From: Stentor coeruleus
Lineage: Eukaryota; Ciliophora; Heterotrichea; Heterotrichida; Stentoridae
Assembly (NCBI GenBank): GCA_001970955.1
Contig: MPUH01000261.1
Coordinates: forward strand, 1 to 64,000
Reading direction: 5' to 3'
DNA: 64,000 nucleotides
A program made the position numbers and the translations under genes. The notes below the pieces were generated by a model. That model saw only the letters and a list, made by a program, of their open reading frames with translations, was not told the origin of the DNA and ran no database searches. This document shows, in pieces, positions 21,394 to 34,100 of this stretch. Each line of letters opens with the position of its first letter. Positions within the stretch are counted from its first letter, which is position 1.

Positions 21394-22746
21394 TAAACTT
21401 TTTTTAAAGTTTCTGGGATTTAGATAAATGATAAGGTTTTTAATATTTTTATCTATCATTCTATTTTTACTTATTTTTACTAAAAGCATTTTTTTTACAA
21501 CTTTCCCTTTAGCATTACCCATTGAGTATACTTTAACATTATCCCTTCTATTATCCCCTTCAGCCGCACACAATTTTTCCGCTTGTTTATAATCCCCATA
21601 TTTCACTTTAAACTTATCAGCTTTAGACAAATGTTTATGTTGTGGCAGTTGTCTTAAATTCTTCCATTTCAGTAATCCCATTTCTAAAATCTTCCCCACT
21701 TCCAACACACTTCCTGCATATCAATTAAAAACTGTTGTTGTGGTCCAAGTACTGAATCAGGTCTACAAATTCTAGCCCATCCAATAAATTCAAGTGCTGT
21801 AAATCCATAATGTTTCATAACATAACATCAAATTAATGTAGCAGTCCTACCTAATCCAGCTTTACAATGTACTTTAATATAATTTTTATATATATAAAAC
21901 ACAAATCTTTTTATATAAAAAAAAAAAAATACTGTTATTGCTCCATCTTCTTCAACTACTTTTATAAACTCTCTAACAATTTTATCACTAGGAACTGAAT
22001 CATCTATAAAATACATATCATGAAATTTTAAACCATGTCTTGTAAATCTATCAGATTCATATGTTGGTTTATTTAATCTGACTATTGTTGAAACTGATAA
22101 ATGTTGGAATATTGGGATGTATTGCTCTGGGGTTGGAGGTTTAATCCCGTCTCTACCTTTGAAATTGTGGGATGGGGATATAAAAGCTAAGATTTTACCA
22201 GGATTATCCAATTATAACCACCTTTTCGATTATACTTCCTGTTTCATATGATCGTAAATCAAATATTCCAAGATTATACCAGTTTAGTTTTATGGCTTTT
22301 TCTAAATCTTTTAGACACTCGAAGAAAGGGAGTTCAAAATCACTTTTTTGTTGACTTGCATCGCAGTAACTAGGAAAAGATGTTACTTGGGAAAATAGGT
22401 CGATGATTTCGGTTGAGGCTTTATTTAGGATTAATATCATGTAGGAACCCATTAAGAAAGTGGAATTTACTTTTTTTGAAGGATTTAGTGAGGTGTAATA
22501 ATAGATTTTATGGTTTTGGAGCTTTGGGTTTTGCATGAGAGATGTCAGTTCTGTGCAAAATTTTGTGATGTGGCTGAGTATGAGAGGACCGAAATCAGAA
22601 GCGAAAGGTGTATACGATAAACGCTAATTATCATTTACTGAATCAACTGAAAAATAGTGGCATCCTTTCTTGAGAGGGGGATTTCTATCACTAATCCAAT
22701 ACAATTTATTCGGTATAATCTCAACTTTAGCAGACTCTCCTTTCAT
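21352..22746 (-). pseudogene. CDC14: CDC14-type dual-specificity phosphatase, broken copy
   Basis: Exon 1 (22746-22639) starts MKGESAKVEIIPNKLYWIS and ends in a normal 15-nt intron (22624-22638). The next frame reads SDFGPLILSHITKF, FLMGSYMILIL and FPSYCDASQ..DFELPFFECLKDLEKAI, all CDC14 landmarks. The frame then shifts twice by one base near 22205-22225: EKGGYNWII and PGKILAF lie in different frames, where CDC14 has one continuous ENGDLNWIIPGKFLAF. The catalytic loop HCKAGLGRT is intact but preceded by a 60-bp in-frame insertion, and an in-frame TGA follows TLI where other CDC14s have Gly or Ala. [33 protein letters not shown] follows, then another frame change near 21705 into a basic tail. 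Several independent lesions favour a pseudogene; base-call errors in short runs could explain the shifts but not the TGA and the insertion. Confidence 0.75.
21870..21929 (-). other. TA-bounded 60-bp insertion in the CDC14-like sequence (candidate retained IES)
   Basis: The bases TACT at 21870 and again at 21930 bound a 60-bp segment that is 56/60 A+T with no G on the + strand. Removing one repeat plus the segment joins AIT directly to VHCKAGLGR, the uninterrupted order in every CDC14. The segment keeps the frame and encodes a low-complexity Phe/Tyr/Lys stretch, about 20 residues unlike any phosphatase. Its ends do not make a 60-nt GT-AG intron. TA-bounded short segments are the form of internal eliminated sequences in Paramecium and in the heterotrich Blepharisma; calling this one an IES is inference. 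Confidence 0.5.
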
Positions 22747-23008
22747 TTTTATAATCTTTTCAATAAAAAATAAATCTTAAAACTTCATAATCTTATATAA
22801 TCTACTCTATCATCTTATAACTCATAACTTTTTCAAACATAAATTTAAATTTCTAAAAATTTTATTCTACATCTTGTTCAGTTTCAAAACTAAAAACCTT
22901 CTTTTAAATATCCTTAATTCTCTATTTTCTTTAAAAAAAATAATAGATTAAATCTTCTTATTGTATTATACCCTATCATATGAAAATCATAAAACAATAA
23001 AACACAAA

Positions 23009-23698
23009 ATGGCAAGAAACAAAAGCATAAGAGAATTCGGAGTTGTAATATATATACAGACTGAGTTGACAATAGATGATATCACAAACAACCTTCGCAA
23101 ATCAGCATATGATGAAACCTTAGATCTCGACAACATATACGATTTTTTAAACACTTACGCAACAAGTAAAGGAAAAAGTGGTTTTGTGATAATAAAACGA
23201 CCTCAATCCGTACGTAAAAAACTAAGCGACGGATCAAAACCAAAACTTGATGACCCAAATGCTCCTGGATACAGTTTGGTCAAATCTCCCAGAGAAAAGT
23301 CTTCAGGAACCAGTCCTCACTTAGCATCAAGTCTTACCCCAAAAGGTCCAATTCGCAAGATCCCAAGGAATGTTTTAAAGTCAATAGAAGAAAGGCCTAG
23401 TGAAAAAAAAATCCTCAAAAAAAAATCTATAAAGAAAATCATGGTAAACAAGTCAGAACTTGCAAGCCCAAAAAGTTTAGCTTTAGGGAAACATCTTGAA
23501 GGTTCTAGTACAAAAAGAGCTAAAGGTAAAGATAGTAATGCAGAAGAATTTATAAAAGAAAGAGTCTTATCACCTTATGCTGGAAGTATTTTCAATTCTG
23601 CTGGGAAACTACCTTTACTTCAAAATACCAAGAAACGTATTAAAGTTTTGAAATATGATAAGCAACATAGGAAGTCGATTGGTATCAAAAATAAGTAG
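23009..23698 (+). CDS. Basic Lys/Ser-rich protein of unknown function
   Basis: A 229-residue frame from the ATG at 23009 (MARNKSIREFGVV) to TAG; the open frame extends upstream only through a TTG. The first ~65 residues look folded (VVIYIQTELTIDDITNNLRKSAYDETLDLDNIYDFLNTYATSKGKSGFVII). The rest is basic and probably disordered, with several SP or TP sites (KSPREKSS, LTPKG, ASPKS, LSPYAG), suggesting phosphorylation by proline-directed kinases. No family is recognised. It sits divergently from the CDC14-like pseudogene with a C-rich, G-poor 5' flank. Confidence 0.6.
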   Translation: MARNKSIREFGVVIYIQTELTIDDITNNLRKSAYDETLDLDNIYDFLNTYATSKGKSGFVIIKRPQSVRKKLSDGSKPKLDDPNAPGYSLVKSPREKSSGTSPHLASSLTPKGPIRKIPRNVLKSIEERPSEKKILKKKSIKKIMVNKSELASPKSLALGKHLEGSSTKRAKGKDSNAEEFIKERVLSPYAGSIFNSAGKLPLLQNTKKRIKVLKYDKQHRKSIGIKNK

Positions 23699-25191
23699 AG
23701 TAATTGGCAAATGTATAAGATTGTAGTGATAGGAATAGATAGTTGGGGTTTTAAGAAGGTAATGGAAAGTATGATTATTTTATTGGTGTTGTGATAAATA
23801 TAGATAGTTATGATTAAAATATGAATAAATACGTACTTTCAGATATGTAATAAAAAAATCTAAATTAAAACTTAAAAGATTTTGCAGGTTCTGTAAATGC
23901 TTTTATACTAAATAATTTATTTTAGGGTATATAATAACACAATATGATATTTTTAGGTCCTGGTAAATTATTTTTAATCATGTATTCAGTATAAACCTAC
24001 TGGAAATAAGGTGTTATACCTGTGACTCTAACTATAAGACTAACATTTTTTACTGCGAACTTGGGAATTTTTTATATTTCGATAAAGCTATTTTCATATA
24101 ATTTAATCGTCATTTTGGTCTGTTGATCTTGATTTTATTACTGATAAGCAGATAATCCAAATATTAAGTCATTAGCCAACCTTCAAGAAAACTAAGTTGA
24201 TGTTTTTGCAGTAGATTTTATTAGCTTATCCAACCTATTTTCTAGAAGCACCTAAAGTGCAGTAAGTCTTAAAATAAAACTTAGAAGTTCAACTTATAAA
24301 ATATTTCATGTAAAGTAATCAGCATAACTACAAATATTTCCTTAAAGTGTTCAAATCTGAAAATCTAAACTTAGTTTCAATTTAAACTTATTTAGCCTTG
24401 ATTCTAATATCAACTAACTTAAGAATTTCTCAATTTCCAGTTTTGACTATGATTTCACCTGCTTCATTTTTCTATGCTTTATAACAGATGAGTATGCAAA
24501 TAATCTAATAGGTCCAATTTTATTATTATTGTCATTGTGTGGGCTTTTTGCTTTAGAATATGGTAATTCTTGTTAAAGGTTAACTTTATGGTATTGATAA
24601 ACTGGTATTTTAATTGGAAAAACTAAAAAAGTGCCCTTATCGATGAAAGAAAATTTGAGGACTAACTTTTGATGAATTTACACATTTAAAATGTTCTTAC
24701 AAGGGATATATCAAGTTAAGTAATTATATCATTTTATAAAAATATGCAAAAATAAGATAAGAGGATAAGATAATTTTATACAAGAAGGTAAACTTTTTTA
24801 TTAAGAAAGCTTTAATAACTTTGGCTTTTTAGGAATTAAAAAATTATTCAATCATTTGAATTATTATTTTCAAAATAAGATAAAATTAGTCTGTGGATTT
24901 AGGTTGCTAGTGAATTATGTTATGATTTAGAAAATGAATTTAATAAGTGAATAAAATAATTTTCAAAAGAGATTAGAAAAATGATTGTTGTAAGGGTTAT
25001 AAAATTAAAAAATGATCTACAATGATAAAAGATACTAAAAAAATGTAGATTATTTATCTTTTGAATGTAAGTTTTAAACTTTATTATAAAAGGTTTCTAT
25101 AAATTAAATAATAATAGCATATTATCAAAAAAGCCTAAACCTCATTCATACCCATCTAAAAAAAAATCCTTAAATTTATCTAAACTATCTA
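23699..25191. other. Tail-to-tail intergenic region, 1.5 kb
   Basis: It lies between the stops of the basic protein (+) and the giant surface protein (-). Sequence is AT-rich with scattered stops in all frames I followed. No ORF with a protein-like composition, tRNA-like fold or repeat of note was seen. Confidence 0.5.
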
Positions 25192-28100
25192 TTAATGAGA
25201 CTTAGTTTCAAAAGTTATAGTAGGACTATCATATGTTTTCTGCATCGGGACAACCCTAATCTCACGTCTTTTCTTAATCATAGCAAACAGGTTTTTCGAA
25301 AATACTAAAATCGAAGCAGTCATCTGAGTAAACATAATAATATTAATCAAAGACACAAGTGAATAATCAATTCTCATCAAATCATCATCTTGAATTTCCA
25401 TCATCGATATCGTCATCATAATAAAAATAAATAATATCGAAGCTTCACTTATAGCATTAGCAATATTCAATATCATTTCTGAAAAAGGTCTAAAAGCTAA
25501 TATATAAACAATCATCTGTATAAATATTACAGCTAAAGATAAAGTCATATTCATAGACATTTGAAAAAGTGGTAAACTTCTTAAAAAAAATTGAATCAGC
25601 ATATAAGAAATCCTTCTTATAAAATAATAAAAGTAATACTGAGAACTAGCTAATCCTTTATCATTATTGAATTCATAAAACAAAGTTCCCCAATTAGCAT
25701 TTTCATCTCTAACTTCATGAAGAATATGCATTCTTTTCTTATATGTAAAATAAAAAAACAATATTGGTGTCATAATCACTGCTATCTATATATAAATTAC
25801 TATAATAAGTATTGAAAAAACAATATTTATAATCATTGTTGCTGTATATTCAAAAGGGGTAACCAAAGCTATTAAAGAAGCTGCGAATACTTCTAAATAA
25901 CATGTTATCCAGAATCTTACAATTGATGCGTATTTATAACTTTTAAGGATTTTCATTAGAGCATTTTGAATAAATTTATAACTAAATGGCTTGAAATTTT
26001 TTAATTGTAATAATATAAGGGTTAATAATAGAATTCCAATCATTGATAATATTGCTGAGATGTAATTACCGACATTTAGAAGAAGAAGATTGGTTTTATA
26101 ACCGAAATTGTATGCCCTGTCAAATGGTTTAACTCCTGCTGATTCAGAGATAGCTTCTGAGAAAAAGTTGGGGAATTGGTTGTATTTTTTAAGACCTTTA
26201 AGATAGCCTGCGAAATTTGCTGGTAAGTCATAGTCGATAAGGTCGATAAAACAAAGCATTTGGATTGCGCTTATAAAACTCCATAAGCATGCGGGATTGT
26301 TGTTAAGAAATGACATTGAGATTGTTGTAGCTGTAGAGCCACTAGTAATAGATATACTCATTTTCTCCGAAGAAGCTTTTTGAGCCATATATACCTCATA
26401 TGAAGTTTTAACACTAGGTAATAGCACATCCTCAAAAGTAGTATTTATCATAATCCCATTTTTAACAGATATCATATTCAAAGGATTTACAAATATTATC
26501 TTGATATAACATTCATTAGGGACTTTTTTATTGAATGATAAATTAACATAATATTTTTTCTCAGTAAACTTTTCAATTGTATATGAAAACACCGTACAAG
26601 TTTCAACAGCAATATCAGAACTTGTAAATACTCTATTAGGTGGTTCATTAAACTCTAAAAACCCTGTATTAAACCCAGTGATCGTAAAATTTGCATAGAA
26701 AATCGACGCATCACATAATTTCCCATTATCATAAAACCCTAGTTTGCATTTGCATTCCCCATTTTTTAACGAAGCATTATCACTACAAGCAATACAATAA
26801 GTTTGATTAGTGCAAGCTAAACATATACTAGGACAATCAACACATTGATTTCCATCATAAAATTGATTTACTAAACAATAATAACAAATACTCCTTTCTT
26901 GATCAAAATAATAAGGAGATTGACAAGTACAATTATTAATTCCACTAGCATATTCAATACATTTACTACATGATCCATCTTCATAATCTGCACATATTTC
27001 ACATAAAGGATCATAACAAAGATTACATTTTTTATCATTAAAACATATATCAGGGCAATAATCATTACATTTACCACAATCATTATACCCTGGACCAATC
27101 CAATAAGTTCCAATATTACAAGTTGGTAAACATTGTCCATCAATTGGCACAGAACATGAAGAAACTAAAAATCTAGAAAAAAAACTTTGAGGTTTAGCAT
27201 AAAAGTTTATTCTATAAATAAACCCTTTGAAATATGAAACTTGAGGTTGTCCACCGATTGTTATAAAAGTTGAAGGAAGGCTGTTTATAAAAACCCCATT
27301 ATCAAGAGTATGAATAGAATCAAAAATGTTATTGATATAAAGAGTAAGTGTATAAGAATCAGAATCATTGATGTACATATATATAGAATTCCATTCATTT
27401 AAAACTATAGTATTTTGAGAGGTTTTAGAGTATTTTATAAAGTAATTGGTATGGTTTTTAGTAATAAGGGTGATGTTAGTGACTATTGAGCTATTTATAA
27501 AATAGATTGAAAAAATGTCGATAATAGAACTTGATGAGTATGCTAAAACACCATTATATGATATTGGTATATACCAGATTTGTATACCCCATCTTGTCCC
27601 AAGAACTAAATCTGGTTTGACTAAATTTTGAAACTCAGGTAATCTTAATATACTTGATATACCATCAAAATAATAACCTCTCATTGGAACTGGTCTTGGA
27701 TCTTCACTATCGTAATTAGGATAAAAATCTATACTATTCCCTGTTAGTATAGGGATCATATTTTCATCATCTTTTATTAACCCTTGGATTTTATTTAGTG
27801 TGACTGAAAATACTATATCATTACTTTCTATATATTCTTTGTCTTTTAGTATGTAACCTGTTGGGATTTTCAAACACTTTGAATTTTTGAATGTATACCC
27901 GACGTCACATGATATACAATCATAAACAGTTGTATTAGTACATTTATAACACCCATAAAAACACACCATTTCCTCACATTCCTCTTTGTCTGCATTGTAA
28001 ATATAATTCCTATCACATGAGCATTTTTTATCAATTAATCCTGAATTCACTTTACATAACTCGCATGAACTACTATCTGAACAAGACCAACACAATGGGT

Positions 28101-31100
28101 CATCACACAAATTGCATTGATATGAACTTGTACATGTTAAACAACGAGGTAAGCATTTATCACATTTTTTCAATGTTGTATTATAATAAGTGTCAATTGA
28201 GCAATCAGGAAGACAAGTACTTATATCAATAGGATAAAAACAATTAACCCCTATATTTAAATCTAAAACCAAAGATTGGCTTTTAAAATCCAAACTCCAT
28301 AAAAATCCCACAAAACTCATTGTAGAACTACCAAGCTGAGTTGCTACTGTTTTTTTCATATCTTTATAATAACTCAAATATGATTTTGTATATTGATCCA
28401 TATCAACATATATAATAATTTTTTCTCCATCATCAAAAAGTTCTTTCACAATTTGTAATAAATGCCATTTATTAAGACTAAAATCTTTGTTGTATATAAT
28501 TTCTTGTTGACCAGTTAATGTTGTTATTGTAAAATTAATATTTATATCATAAGATAGTGTTAAAAATGTCATTGTGTAATTACTTCTAGAGAATATTTTA
28601 CCTTGATCATTGATTAATATCCAAAATGATAAAGTGAATTCAGGTCCAAAGCCTATACTATTAATTTTGTTACCTATTTTCATATATGAGGTTTTATGGA
28701 AGTATACACCTCGAGTTACTGTTGCATATATATCAGATGGTTCGTATTCTGGGAAAAACATTGATCCACGACCACTTTCTATTGATATTCCTGAAGTTGA
28801 GTCATAGAATTTGTTTTGCACATGGTCAAAAGTCATACTGAGTAAATGGTAATTTTCGGTGAATTTGCAAAAAACGTCGTCGCCGTAATGAGTTGGACAT
28901 TCATAAGCTGGTAAGCATCGTTTATAGTCAGTGAAGTTCATAAAACCACTTTTACACAATGTACACCCATTATACCCTAACTCAAAACATTCAACACAAG
29001 AATAATGGCAAAGGATACAAGAATCTTTATAATGATAATAACCTTTAAAACATGTACAATTATTATCTAAATCAAGATAGGAATTGCTTGTACATTTCAA
29101 ACATTCAGAGTATTCTGGGCAATCTATACACAAATCCTGATTACAAATATTACAAGAATAATCAAACCCACAAGAGTAACTACAATTATTCATACATTTA
29201 ACACATGTAAGATTATAATAAAACTCATTTACAAGGCAATTTGGTAAACAATTCACAACATCCAAAGGGAAAATACAATTCACTCCATTACCTTGACTAG
29301 GTGTATAATCATTAGTATATATTTCAAAACTCCATAAAAACCCTTCAAATGATATATCTGATTTTCCTAATGTTATAATAGAAGTTAATGATTCATTATA
29401 ATATGATGGATAATCTAAAAAGTTGATAATCCCATTAACATTGATTATTAGAGACTCACCATCGTTTTTCAAGATTTTTTTTATGTATATTAAAGACCAT
29501 TCGTTTATATATTGTGTTGAAGTGCTGTTTTTTTCATAATAACCATTTAAAGTTAGGATTTTACTTGATAATATTTTGCTTGTTGAAGAAATGAGAATAG
29601 TTGTTGTTGGAATGGGATCTGTTGTGGATTTTAAGAATATTATCCCATCGTCAATAATTTTTATCCAGAAAGACAATGTGAAAATTGGGCCTAAGATTAT
29701 TTTTGTGCCTTGACTGTCGTCTATAGTTATAAATGATGTTTTTTTGAAGTAAATACCTCTTTCACGAACTGAAAAAGCATCATAAATTTCGTAGGCTGGA
29801 TAGTAATCTGTAGTAAAACCACTATAAGCATTTATTTTAGAAATTGAATGTAGATATGAGTTTTGGATTTTGTTGAATACCATAGAGAATAAAAGCCCTG
29901 TGTTGTCGTAATAGCATTGATTGTTGGTACCATAGTGTGTTGGACAAATAGTTATTGGTAAACAACGATTATCTTCATTAGGAAAACTCATATACCCAGT
30001 TGCACAAGTTTTACATCCTAAATAACTGATATCATTACAAGTTTTACAAGAGTCATGACATCGAAGACAAGCATCCCCTTCTTTAGCATAACCATCATCA
30101 CATGTACATGAAAAACCTACTATCGTTGCATGATCTTTACAATTTTCACATGTAGCATAATCTGAACACAATAAACAAAGTAAATCATCACATAAAGTGC
30201 ATGAATCAATAAACCCACAAGAATATTCACATGAGCTTAAACAATCATTACAACTCGAAGAAACTAAAAATTGATTGAAAAAACATATCGGTAAACAAGA
30301 ACTAATATCAATAGGATACACACAATCAAAACCACTATTATAAGATACGATAATAGGTTTATTATAAATTTGTAAACTCCATATATATCCTTGAAATCCT
30401 GATTGTCCTCCAAGTATTGTATTTAAAAAAGTTCCACTATCTTTATAATAGCTTGTTAAAATGGTATATTGGCTTGCATCATTTATTATTATTTTAACTT
30501 CTTCAAGTTTTAGAATTGCTTGAACTAATTGCCATTGTGAAGTTAAACCTGATGGGCCAGATTGGCTGAAAGTATCTTCAAAAAGTGTTCCTGAGAAAAT
30601 AAACTCAGACTGTAGTTCGACTTTAAGTAAAATTTGACTATCAGTATTTCTAATAAAAATATCTCCAAGATTATAAGCAAGTAACCATATAGCAATATTT
30701 AATTCAGGACCTAATAAAAATTCATTCCCTGTACCAATTTGCATATAAGACCCAGTCATAAAATATATACCCCTACCTTTAACTGAATAAACATCATTAA
30801 TCTCATAATATGGATAATAATTATCAGACTCTCCACTAACAATATTAACATTAGGATTCAAAGATGTATATGTATTTTTATTCTCATTAAATACTACATT
30901 TAATATAATAACATCACCTATTGATCCACAATTTGGTTCATTATAACCTGTAGGACAAGCTATTAATGATATACATTTTTTATAATCCTTTAAATATACA
31001 TAATCATTTATACATTCAGTACATCCTAATTCATCTATAGAAAAACATTTTAAACATGTAAAATGACATAACTGACAAGTATCAGCAACTCTTGCAAAAC

Positions 31101-34100
31101 CATCATTGCATATACAAACATTATTAACATTATGAGCATTATTAGTACATGTGATACATTCTGAATACTCTATGCAAGATATACATAAAATATCATCACA
31201 TAAATTACAAGAGTCGGCAAAACCACATGAAAAAGTGCAATTCCCCATACATGGAGTACATAAAGAATCAGGAACATTATTATATTCGCATTTATTCAAA
31301 CAATTAGATGATGTTAAAGGATAAAAACAAGGGTCTTGAAAATTTAAACCTATTAATGAACTTTTTGGATAAATTTCAAGACTCCATAAGAAACCAATAA
31401 AACTTGATGCTGAATTTCCAAGTATAGTTGTAGAACTTATAGTATCTATAAAATATATTGATGATAATATTGAAATAGGAGAGTTATTGATATAAATGAT
31501 AAATTCTTGACCATCTCCATTAAGTTTTAGGATAATATTTATTAACATCCATTTTGTATATGATATAAATGATTCTAAGCTTTGTTCATAACAGTTTATA
31601 TTACAATAAATGTTTGAGTTAAAATTTATAGACAAAATATTTTCTGTGCTAAATCTTGAGAAAAATACCCCATTAGAAAATACAAGTACCCAGGATGATA
31701 TGGAAAACTCAGGACCTAAGAGGATTTTTGAATTCCCTGATTCTGATATTTGCATATAAGAATTACTTGTGAAATAAACTCCACGGTTTTTAGCTGGTCT
31801 AACATCATTATTTGTTAAATAAGGATATGAACTAAGCCCATCGCTACTGATAATAGGAATTTTAGATATTAAATCATAGTAAATGCTTTGAATGGAATTA
31901 AAAAATATACTGAAAATCGCTTGAGTACTTGGCTGAGCACAATCAGCACCTAAAGAATAACCTGTTGGACAATTCTCAATATTTATACATCGTTTAAAAT
32001 CTTCAAAGTATAAAAACCCTTCCATACAGATAACACAACCAGTATATGATGATGTAGTGCATTTTTTACAAGAAAAATGACATGGCTCGCATTTGTCTAT
32101 ATTTTTCCCATATCCTAAATCGCATTCACATAAACCTGTTATTGCTGATTTAGATGAATAAGTTGTGCATAGATTACATTGAGTATATAAAGGACATTGA
32201 GCACATAAAATATCATCACAAAGAACACAAGAATCAGCATAACCACATGATGTTTGACAATTTGATGGACAATCAACACAGACTTGGATTAATATTTGAT
32301 TATAGTTGCATGAACTTAAACAACTTATTTCAGTTGTTGGGTATTTACAATTAACTCCTGTATTAAATAAACCTATGATAGGCTGATTGTAAATATCGAA
32401 ACTCCATAAAAAACCTGTAAAACTATAACTTGACTTTCCGAAATAAGAGGATTTTACTATTGTGTCTTTATAGAATTTAGAGTAAGTATGAAGATCTGAA
32501 ATCCCGTTTATAATTATATCTAAGCTTTCATTATTGCCTTCTAGGGTTTTTACTATGCTAATAGAACACCAAGAATTAGTTGAAGATAAGGATTGGTGAG
32601 TAAATATTATAGTTTCTAAGCTTATAGTTAATAAAGATATGGTAATTCCATCAGTAAATTGTATACTAAAAATCTCCTCACTTTCACTATTCCTAACATA
32701 TATATACCCATTTTTCATCACCATAACCCACATAACAACACTAAACTCAGGCCCTAATATTATATCATACCCAGGATTATTATCAACATTCATCCAAGCT
32801 AACTCATTAAAATAAACTCCTCGACCCTTTGCTGCTTTAACATCATCATTATTATACACAAGATATCCTGAAACAGTTTGCCCACTTGTAACTTGAGTGT
32901 TATATATTAAATCATAAAACACATCTGATATGATATTAAATTCAATAGAAAAAATATAATCTATTCCATTAAAAATACAATTATCATCATTACCATAGCT
33001 TGTAGGGCAGAAATCTCCAGGTAAGCATTGTTTATAATCTATGAAATACATAAACCCTAAAGCACAATTTATACAGTATAAAACCCCATCACCATTGCAT
33101 TCATCACAACTATAATGGCATAATATACATTTATCAATATTTTGAAAAGTGCCACTTTTACATTTACATGGGTTTGATATAGTGATATCTATAGAATTTT
33201 CTGTACACATAAGGCATGTTGAATAATCTGGGCAATCACTACATAAAATATCATCACATAAATTACATGAATTTTCAAAACCACAAGAATTATCGCAATT
33301 AGAACAAGGAAAACAATTATTATTGTTATAGTATTCATTATATTCACAAATAGATAAACATTCAGATACAGTTAGAGGATAAATACAAGTTTCAGTTTGA
33401 GTATATACGATTTCTGAGTTTTGACAATAAATTTCGATACTCCATAAAAACCCTTTAAAACTTGATAATAAATCTCCAATATAAGTTATAGGGTTTATAA
33501 TATTATCATTATAATAACTTTTTGTAAACAGTTCTTGAGTCTGATCATTAACTTTTATTATAAGTATATCACCTATAAAGCTAAGTTTTTTACCAATAAT
33601 AATAAGGTTCCAAGTATTATAAGTAGTAAAAGATATTGAATTAGAAGCAATTTCTCCATTAGTTTGTAATATTTTGAATAATAAATTTTGATAAGAAATA
33701 GAAATTTGTATATATGTAACTGTGCTTTTTTTAGTAAAAATAATCCCATTTTCTTGGATTCTTATCCAAAAACCAATAATAAACTCTGGTGCTAATATAG
33801 GTGCTGTAGATGTATCAGTACCGAAATTCATAATTGATTTATTATTGAAATATACACCTCGTCCTTTAGCAGCTCTAACGTCATTTTCAGAATAATTAGG
33901 ATGTGCTGATGTCTCAAGTCCGCTTTGAAGAACTGCTGACCCTATAATATCATTAAAATTATCAGAAATTTTATTGAACTCTATATTTAAAACCTTAGAT
34001 GTCCCTAAATACTCACATGTATTTGATGATGAAAAACCTGTTGGGCAAGATGTGTATAATAAACATCTGTTATAATTAATGAATTTTATATATCCATCAT

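Noticed and set aside
21700-21720. A 16-nt intron (GTTGGAAGTGGGGAAG) near the 3' end of the CDC14-like gene
   Set aside because: It gives only ~20 further codons before a stop, lacks the GTA start, and leaves the longer basic tail frame unused.
22200-22245. A 14-nt GT-AG intron (GTATAATCGAAAAG) to fix the first frame break of the CDC14-like gene
   Set aside because: Removing it leads straight to a TAA, and all accepted introns here are exactly 15 nt. The conserved order NWII-PGK is better explained by single-base losses.
21352-22746. UGA decoded as tryptophan (Blepharisma-type code) to read through the TGA in the CDC14-like sequence
   Set aside because: Long intact genes contain no in-frame TGA and many TGG codons, which would not be so if UGA were a normal Trp codon. 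Trp is also not expected at that Gly/Ala position.
25192-25779. Separate 195-codon membrane protein gene downstream of the giant gene
   Set aside because: Removing a 15-nt intron at 25786-25800 joins it in frame to the giant protein within a membrane helix, and it has no ATG of its own at the expected place.
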